NCBI GenBank assembly: GCA_964469555.1
Contig: CAYYAQ010000091.1
Span: 1 to 21,084, forward strand
Direction: 5' to 3'
Origin: CAYYAQ01 sp964469555
Lineage (GTDB): Bacteria > Planctomycetota > UBA1135 > UBA2386
DNA length: 21,084 nucleotides
Position 1 is the first letter of the stretch. Each line of letters opens with the position of its first letter. The position numbers were made by a program, and so were the translations under genes. The notes below the pieces were generated by a model that did no database searches, was not told where the DNA came from, and was given only the letters and a program-made list of their open reading frames with translations. Positions 16,261 through 21,084 of this stretch are shown here, piece by piece.

Positions 16261-17532
16261 CTAGTGAAACAGATCGCGGTCGGGCCACTTCGTGATGCGG
16301 GCGATCAACCGTTGGAGTTCACCCTGAACGTGGTCGGGATGGATGCGCTTGCCCTTCGCGTCGCGACGTGAATTGAGGAGGACGGCCCAGTGGATGCCGT
16401 CGCTTCGCCGCATCAACTTGGTTGTCGTGCCCGGCAACGAGCCACCGTGGTCCTGCGTGGCGGTCGCGATCGACCAACCGCACGCGTAGAACGCAGTTCT
16501 CGGCCTGCCGTCCTTGGTGCTTCCGGCGTAACCCGGAGGACGAGCGAACATCTGCTCGATCGACGCCGGTTTCAGCAACTTGCTCTTCTCGGGATCGTCA
16601 AAGTCGCAGGCGAATCGCAAGAGATCGCTGGCCCGCGCGAGCCACGCGCCGTGGGAGTCCATCGCCTCGAGGTAGAACCCACCGTACTCCCACGGCACAG
16701 ACCGAGCTTTGCTGGATGCGAACACGCTCCGAGCCTTGCGCCGGTCTTGGCCATAATACCGAACCTCGTCCGGGAGCCGCCCCTTCGCGAGCGTCGCGCC
16801 GATGCGCATGTGCCGGATGCCGACGGGCTTCAACACCGACTCCTTCACAAACTCCGCGTAGCCTGTCTTCGAAACTCTCTCGATCACACGCCCCAATAAG
16901 CAATACCCGAAGTTCGAGTACGAGTAGTAGTCCCCCGGTTCGAACTGCAGCTTCCGAGCTGTCATATACCGAATAATGTCCCACGGCTTCGCCGGTCCCT
17001 CGTGTCCCGCCTCCTCGGCGATGACGTGACTCCGAAACATCGGATCGAACTCGGACACGCGATTCCAGCCGCCGCGATGCTGCAAGAGATGGAGGATCGT
17101 CACCTTCTTGAACCGCGGCTCGACGCTGCGTTCACCAAACGGCTTCGGGTCGAGCAGATCGAACACCTTGTCGTCGAGCGAGAGTTTGCCCTGCTCGACG
17201 AGCTGCAACACTGCGACCGCGGTGAACGGCTTCGAAATACTCGCGATTCGAAACAAGGACGTCGGTCGGGCCGGCGTCTTCTGTTCGACATCTGCGTATC
17301 CGAACCCCCGATCGTAGACGAGGCGCCCCTTGTAGCTCACCGCCAACGCGCCGCCAGGGATGTCGTGTCGGTGCATGAACCCCAACATGAACTCGTCGAG
17401 TGCGGCAAGCCCGGCGTGTGCCGCCCCGCTCACGGGCATCTCGAGTCTCTTCGTCGCCGTCTCCCCGACCGTTCCCTGACCAGGAACGACCCCTGTCAGG
17501 AACAGCCCGAGAATCCCGCTGGTCATCCGCAT
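16261..17532 (-). CDS. Secreted serine hydrolase, beta-lactamase / class C esterase family
   Basis: The 423-residue protein has a signal peptide (MRMTSGILGLFLTGVVPGQG) and a beta-lactamase-related catalytic domain. Motifs are SISK with Ser98 and Lys101 (SxxK nucleophile motif), YSN at 205-207 (YxN motif) and HGG at 362-364, which replaces the KTG box as in class C esterases and D-aminopeptidase-like relatives. PGGALAVSYKGRLVYDRGFG and the following YADVEQKTP are typical family starts. It probably acts outside the cytoplasm as an esterase or peptidase; beta-lactam resistance is not implied. The frame opens at a TTG nine codons upstream, but ATG 17532 gives a normal signal peptide. Its stop lies four bases from the stop of the converging SGNH gene. 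Confidence 0.9.
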   Translation of the reverse strand: MRMTSGILGLFLTGVVPGQGTVGETATKRLEMPVSGAAHAGLAALDEFMLGFMHRHDIPGGALAVSYKGRLVYDRGFGYADVEQKTPARPTSLFRIASISKPFTAVAVLQLVEQGKLSLDDKVFDLLDPKPFGERSVEPRFKKVTILHLLQHRGGWNRVSEFDPMFRSHVIAEEAGHEGPAKPWDIIRYMTARKLQFEPGDYYSYSNFGYCLLGRVIERVSKTGYAEFVKESVLKPVGIRHMRIGATLAKGRLPDEVRYYGQDRRKARSVFASSKARSVPWEYGGFYLEAMDSHGAWLARASDLLRFACDFDDPEKSKLLKPASIEQMFARPPGYAGSTKDGRPRTAFYACGWSIATATQDHGGSLPGTTTKLMRRSDGIHWAVLLNSRRDAKGKRIHPDHVQGELQRLIARITKWPDRDLFH

Positions 17533-17634
17533 CGTCACCACGGTCGAAAGATACCCCAACCCGGCTCGCGCGGGCAGGCTCCCTATCGCTTGACCGCCCC
17601 GCGCACGACCGCGAGGAGCTCGTCGGGCCCGGGC

Positions 17635-17811
17635 AAGGGGCTACGCGAAAAACGGATGTCCACGGGCGTCGGCGACGCCGTGGTGTTCTGCACCCGCGAA
17701 CGCATCGTCGAGATCAGCGGCGCCCTCGGACTCCAGCCCGTGATGCACGGCGTGACGGAGGTATCGCGCGAACGCTTCGCGCTCGGCATCCCGTTCCACG
17801 AGCACGGCTAG
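17635..17811 (+). pseudogene. C-terminal remnant of a 2OG-Fe(II) oxygenase
   Basis: A plus-strand frame ending at TAG 17811 encodes about 58 residues that look like the last part of a 2-oxoglutarate/iron oxygenase barrel. It reads GDAVVFCTRER, then LQPVMHGVTEVS (the His would be the distal iron ligand) and RERFALGIPFHEHG (the Arg would bind 2-oxoglutarate). Codon third positions are GC-rich, as in real genes here. The N-terminal iron motif and most of the barrel are missing, because the serine hydrolase start lies only about 100 bases upstream. It is either a degraded gene or a very small gene starting at ATG 17656. The stop overlaps that of the converging gene through CTAG. Confidence 0.45.
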
Positions 17812-20036
17812 TTCTCGACGCGGACCACGACCGTGTTCGAGATGATGTTGAGGCTCGACGGCGCCGTCGCGTCGATCGTGACGAACGTCGTGTAGAGATC
17901 GATGCCTGCGAGCGCGGGCAGGGCGGGAATCGCGATCGTCGCGCGTCCACTGCCATTCGCGTCGAGCTGGGCGAAGTACTGCTGGAACACGGTCGGGATT
18001 CCATTCGCGAGGGTTTGGAACAGCAGCGCGTCGACGCCCATTCGCGCAAAACGGTAGTCGACGGGAATCAGGCCTGGAGTCAACGACGTGATGACCTGAT
18101 AGAAGCGAGTGGCGTTCGCCTTCGGAGTCCGCAACGAGAGCGCGACGGACGCCCCGACCCGCGCGCGTCGGCGCAACGTCGAGCCATCGCAGAGCAACGA
18201 CGTCGAATACGTCTCGATCGGCTCGCCGGGCTGCAGGTTCTTGCCCTTGAGGCCCGGGTAGTCCGGGGCGTAGCGAAGCACGCGAAAGACCGAGTTGTTC
18301 GTTGGCTCATCGCCTTGCGCGCCGATCGAGCGATGGTCCGTCGGGGTGATGTACTCCCAGACCATGGCGCCCGTCGACGTCACTTCGAAGAACCGCCCAA
18401 ACGGTCCGACACAGATCAGCGTGTTCCCGTTCGGCTGGCGCTGCGCGCTCGACATGAACGGGGCGACGAAACTCGAAGGAGGTGTCCCGGTATAGGTCCA
18501 CTTGGACCCGGCGGGGCCCCAGGTCGATCCCGTGCGGGCGTAGTTGCCTTTCGCATCCGGTGTCGGCGGGACGATCTCTTCGACGGAAGAGTGTTGCGTG
18601 GGTGTCCGACCGCGACCGTTGTTGAAGATCAGGATGTTCCCACCGCCTGGCCTCGCCGCGTCGATCCAGTGCGCGTCGTGTTGAAAGAACAACTTCCGAT
18701 TGGCCGCGGTCCCGGCGCGGTACGCCTGCGGATTGCCCCAGCGGTACAACAGGTCGCCGCCCTTGCCGCTGCGCCCACCGGCGTGGCCCGCCGCCAACGC
18801 CGTGGTCGTGCTGTGGTCGAGGATCCAGATCTCGCTAAATGTCGGCACGCCGAGGACGATTTGATCGAGCTTCGCGTTGTAGGCGATCGAGTTCGCGTGC
18901 ATCCAATCCGGTCCGCTCCGCCCGGGAAGAATGAAGTTGATGTCGATGAGCTCCGGGTGCTGGTCGACCTTGCCGAAGTTCGACTTCGTCTTGTCGTAGT
19001 CCTGCGTGAGGTGGTCCCAGGCGTGCCATTCCCAAACTATGGTACCACCGGTACCCGAGGGCTTCACCTCGATGATCTTGTCGGGCCACAGCACGCCACC
19101 GCTGAGCAGGTTCGGGTTGCGCCCCGCCTGGATGCACTCAGCCCTCGACTTCAACTCCCACGCAACGATGAGGATGTTGCCATTCGGCATGGGCTCGATG
19201 TCGTGGTGCGCGCAGAACGTGGTCGACGTGTGCGAGTAGCTCCACACGCGCTTGCCCGCCCAGTCGAACTTCTCGACGATCCCACCGTAGCCAGCGGTCG
19301 GGAACGAGGTCGGCTGCACGCGCCCCGTGCGCAGAAGGTGGCCGTCGGAGAGGATCATCGCGGGGAGCCCGGGTTCGTATGCGCTCGCCCACTCGTTGAC
19401 CCGGCGACCCCGACCGTCGAGCAGGAACGTCCGGAGGGACAACCGCGGGGTGACCAACGTGTAGCCATCGAACGATCCCTTGTCGCGGCGCAGCAACCCC
19501 AGGGTCCTCGGGGACGTCGAGCCGGAGTATTCGATGACGTATGCCACGCGCTTGGCGCCCGACGGCCCGTCCGACCAGGCCGGAACCTGCGTCGTCGTGC
19601 CGCCGAAGTGGATCCGGTCGGCCTTGCCCGCGTTGTCGGGTTTGCCCGACGCCCAGTGCTTGTAGGTGAAGGCCTCGACCTCGCCCCACTTCCATCCCCC
19701 GGAAGGCTCGCTGGAACCCGACGGCTGCACACCTCCGACCCACGGCCCATTCCAGATGAGTCCGGTCTTCGACCAGAACTGCGCCTGATTGATCAAGCCG
19801 AACACGAACGTGTTCTCTGCAGCCGAGGTCATCGTCGCGAGGTAACCACCCTTGATCGCTGCCGCGGCGTTGGCCGACGACCAGTCGATTCCAGCCGCGA
19901 CGACTACCGCTTCGTACCAGTGCGTCGAACCATCCGGGTGCTTCCAAGAGCTCGCCTGACCCTCAACGGTCGGAGACGACATCGTCACGCCCAGAACGAA
20001 CGGCAGCAGGCCGGAGAGTCGAATGCGATGGATCAT
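17808..20036 (-). CDS. Secreted C-type lectin--arylsulfotransferase (ASST-like) protein
   Basis: The 742-residue protein has a signal peptide (MIHRIRLSGLLPFVLGVTMS). A cysteine-free C-type lectin-like domain follows (about 37-171), with GSTHWYEAVVVAAGIDW, GGYLATMTSAAENTFV and WVGGVQPSGSSEPSGGWKW. The ASST-like propeller (about 190-605) has CAHHDIEPMPNGNILIVAWE, WDHLTQDYD, WMHANSIAYN and FFQHDAHWID, whose spaced histidines match the family's active-site pattern. The C-terminal beta-sandwich (about 620-742) starts at VGASVALSLRTPK. ASST proteins transfer sulfate between phenolic esters; whether this one is active is not known. Upstream of ATG 20036 the frame stays open into an ankyrin fragment with no signal peptide, so the start is set at the signal peptide. 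Confidence 0.87.
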   Translation of the reverse strand: MIHRIRLSGLLPFVLGVTMSSPTVEGQASSWKHPDGSTHWYEAVVVAAGIDWSSANAAAAIKGGYLATMTSAAENTFVFGLINQAQFWSKTGLIWNGPWVGGVQPSGSSEPSGGWKWGEVEAFTYKHWASGKPDNAGKADRIHFGGTTTQVPAWSDGPSGAKRVAYVIEYSGSTSPRTLGLLRRDKGSFDGYTLVTPRLSLRTFLLDGRGRRVNEWASAYEPGLPAMILSDGHLLRTGRVQPTSFPTAGYGGIVEKFDWAGKRVWSYSHTSTTFCAHHDIEPMPNGNILIVAWELKSRAECIQAGRNPNLLSGGVLWPDKIIEVKPSGTGGTIVWEWHAWDHLTQDYDKTKSNFGKVDQHPELIDINFILPGRSGPDWMHANSIAYNAKLDQIVLGVPTFSEIWILDHSTTTALAAGHAGGRSGKGGDLLYRWGNPQAYRAGTAANRKLFFQHDAHWIDAARPGGGNILIFNNGRGRTPTQHSSVEEIVPPTPDAKGNYARTGSTWGPAGSKWTYTGTPPSSFVAPFMSSAQRQPNGNTLICVGPFGRFFEVTSTGAMVWEYITPTDHRSIGAQGDEPTNNSVFRVLRYAPDYPGLKGKNLQPGEPIETYSTSLLCDGSTLRRRARVGASVALSLRTPKANATRFYQVITSLTPGLIPVDYRFARMGVDALLFQTLANGIPTVFQQYFAQLDANGSGRATIAIPALPALAGIDLYTTFVTIDATAPSSLNIISNTVVVRVEN

Positions 20037-20089
20037 CGAGTGCGGTGGATCAGCAGGCGCGGGGCGGGGCGCACAATGATACCGCGCGA

Positions 20090-20330
20090 ACTTGATTGAA
20101 GTGGCAATCCCCATGGCTTGGGCGTGTGCGGACCCGCTCAGCCCCCGGCGTGCCGCCTCCATCACCGCCGTCCTGCCGCTGTGACTTTGGGAGTCGGTGT
20201 TGACTCGCATCTTCAACAGCCGTCCGACGACCTTGTCGCAGCCGTTGAATGCCACCCAGAGGATCGGATTCTCGCCGTTCTTGTCCGGCGCCTCCCGATC
20301 AGCGCCCCGCTCGAGGAGTCAGCGATGAAC
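20090..20330 (-). pseudogene. Ankyrin-repeat gene remnant
   Basis: In the minus strand, read from 20318 down, the frame encodes LLERGADREAPDKNGENPIL, then WVAFNGCDKVVGRLLKMRVN and TDSQSHSGRTAVMEAARRGL. This is about two ankyrin repeats by consensus (LLxxGAD, hydrophobic VV-LL, GRTAxMEAARRG). An in-frame TGA at 20319-20321 precedes it. Just upstream, another frame reads GFIAD; one missing base would join it to LLERGAD as a normal repeat junction. The repeat fades after RRGL and runs in frame into the arylsulfotransferase gene. No start codon or full gene is present, so I read it as decayed DNA. Confidence 0.6.
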
Positions 20331-20400
20331 CCACGAGTTACTCCCCGACGCCTTCTCGATGCATTAGGATGTCCCGCCCTGCCTTCGCTTCCACCTCACA

Positions 20401-20406
20401 AGAGGT
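20401..20406 (+). promoter_or_regulatory. Ribosome binding site favouring the GTG start of the protease
   Basis: AGAGGT lies four bases before GTG 20411. It favours this start over the in-frame ATG at 20369, which would add 14 residues before the signal peptide. Confidence 0.45.
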
Positions 20407-20410
20407 ACCC

Positions 20411-21084
20411 GTGCAGATTCCATCCCTAACTCTCGCTCTCGCCGCAATCGTATCCCTCGGACTCGCCGTCCCCGCCCAGAAGGCGGGGTCCGCGGAGGCC
20501 AACCACAGATTCAACATCGATTCGAAATGGATCGACAACAACACCAACTCCAGCCGCGTCGTGTTCTCTCACGTCCTGCGGATCAAGGACTCGGCCTGGA
20601 TGCGGGTGTTCTTCGACAAGACCAATCTTCCGAAGAGCAGCTACCTTCGGCTGACCAGCCTGTACGATCGCGCGGCTCAGCGCCTCGACGGACGGAGCAT
20701 CATCGACTACGGCTACGCCAGTTGCTACCTCAACGGCGACGCCGTGCGGATCGAGCTCGTGGCCGGACCGAACACCAAGAGCAACCGCGTCCTGATCATC
20801 GCGGCCACCGTCGGCGTCGGCGCAGCCGAGACGATCTGCGGACCGACCGACGACCGCAAGGAGAGCTTCGACAAGCGTGGTGGTCGCTTCAAAGGCGGTT
20901 GCAGCGGTTGGTTGTTCGCGAAGGACGCAATCGGTTCTGCCGGCCACTGCGGCAACCATTTGTCGACAATGCTCGTGGAGTTCAACGTGCCGAGATCCAC
21001 GTCCAGTGGCTCCAAGGTCCGGTCGCACCCCAACGACCAGTACCCGACGACCGCCGGCACCGGGGGTCGGAGCACCGGCCTGGG
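20411..21084 (+). CDS. Secreted trypsin-like serine protease (3' end beyond window)
   Basis: The visible 224 codons start with a signal peptide (MQIPSLTLALAAIVSLGLAV, cleavage near PAQ). An N-terminal beta-rich region (about 30-135) reads VVFSHVLRIKDSAWMRVFF and YLRLTSLYDRAAQRLDG. The protease domain then begins at about 155 with GGCSGWLFAKDAIGSAGHC. The His179 in SAGHC corresponds to the catalytic histidine of TAAHC in trypsin-like enzymes, and the two cysteines can form the usual histidine-loop disulfide. The Asp and Ser of the triad lie beyond the window. Such exported proteases with a beta-sandwich in front are common in secreting environmental bacteria. It diverges from the lectin-arylsulfotransferase gene with the ankyrin remnant in between. 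Confidence 0.8.
   Translation, partial: MQIPSLTLALAAIVSLGLAVPAQKAGSAEANHRFNIDSKWIDNNTNSSRVVFSHVLRIKDSAWMRVFFDKTNLPKSSYLRLTSLYDRAAQRLDGRSIIDYGYASCYLNGDAVRIELVAGPNTKSNRVLIIAATVGVGAAETICGPTDDRKESFDKRGGRFKGGCSGWLFAKDAIGSAGHCGNHLSTMLVEFNVPRSTSSGSKVRSHPNDQYPTTAGTGGRSTGL

Noticed and set aside
17400..20099. Plus-strand open frame of 899 codons
   Set aside because: It is antisense to the lectin-arylsulfotransferase, whose domains and signal peptide are clear; the plus frame is Arg-rich noise.
1..21084. A defence island, CRISPR array, transposon or prophage
   Set aside because: No direct-repeat arrays, transposase or integrase motifs, terminal inverted repeats or phage structural proteins were seen. 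RecG, AlkB and the serine hydrolase are common chromosomal genes.

Overview
The window is GC-rich, densely coding bacterial DNA. I read 15 protein genes, two of them cut by the window edges, plus two gene remnants. I saw no rRNA, tRNA, CRISPR array, insertion sequence or prophage. The gene mix points to a deep-branching Planctomycetota-type chromosome. The signs are long secreted HEAT-repeat and beta-propeller proteins, a eukaryotic-type UDP-sugar pyrophosphorylase, a SUI1/eIF1-like factor, a secreted lectin-arylsulfotransferase with a C-terminal beta-sandwich, and many lipoproteins and signal peptides. That lineage is an inference from gene content; no marker gene settles it.

Region 1 (about 1-6995, all minus strand) runs in the order HEAT-repeat secreted protein (6995-4110), small secreted helical protein (4036-3626), SUI1/eIF1-like factor (3606-3238), a 352-base gap with no clear gene, then a very long fusion protein (2885 to beyond base 1). 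The fusion has a DUF4388 domain, GspE/MshE-N-like repeats, a TPR-like helical pair, a basic linker, one membrane helix and a PQQ-type beta-propeller.

Region 2 (7151-9531, plus strand) holds an EamA/DMT transporter whose true start seems to lie upstream of any standard start codon. A tight pair of lipoprotein genes follows (DUF4349 family and an unknown). Region 3 (9528-12121, minus) is recG followed by nnrE, joined by an ATGA overlap. The divergent plus gene at 12230-13351 is a compact UDPGP-family nucleotidyltransferase.

Region 4 (13372-16256) has an AlkB-type dioxygenase on minus. Diverging from it is a two-gene operon joined by a GTGA overlap: a six-bladed propeller lipoprotein and a membrane-anchored SGNH/GDSL hydrolase. 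Region 5 (16261-20036) carries a secreted serine hydrolase (minus), a C-terminal remnant of a 2OG-Fe(II) oxygenase (plus), and the lectin-arylsulfotransferase protein (minus). Upstream of the last lies a decayed ankyrin-repeat fragment. A secreted trypsin-like protease then runs off the right edge (plus).

Most of the window is envelope and secretome biology (sugar-sulfate chemistry, esterases, proteases, propellers) mixed with housekeeping repair and metabolite-repair genes. I found no compact new defence or mobile system. The most unusual items are the cytoplasm-to-periplasm DUF4388-propeller fusion, the lectin-arylsulfotransferase, the coupled propeller-SGNH pair and the UDPGP enzyme without its C-terminal beta-helix.
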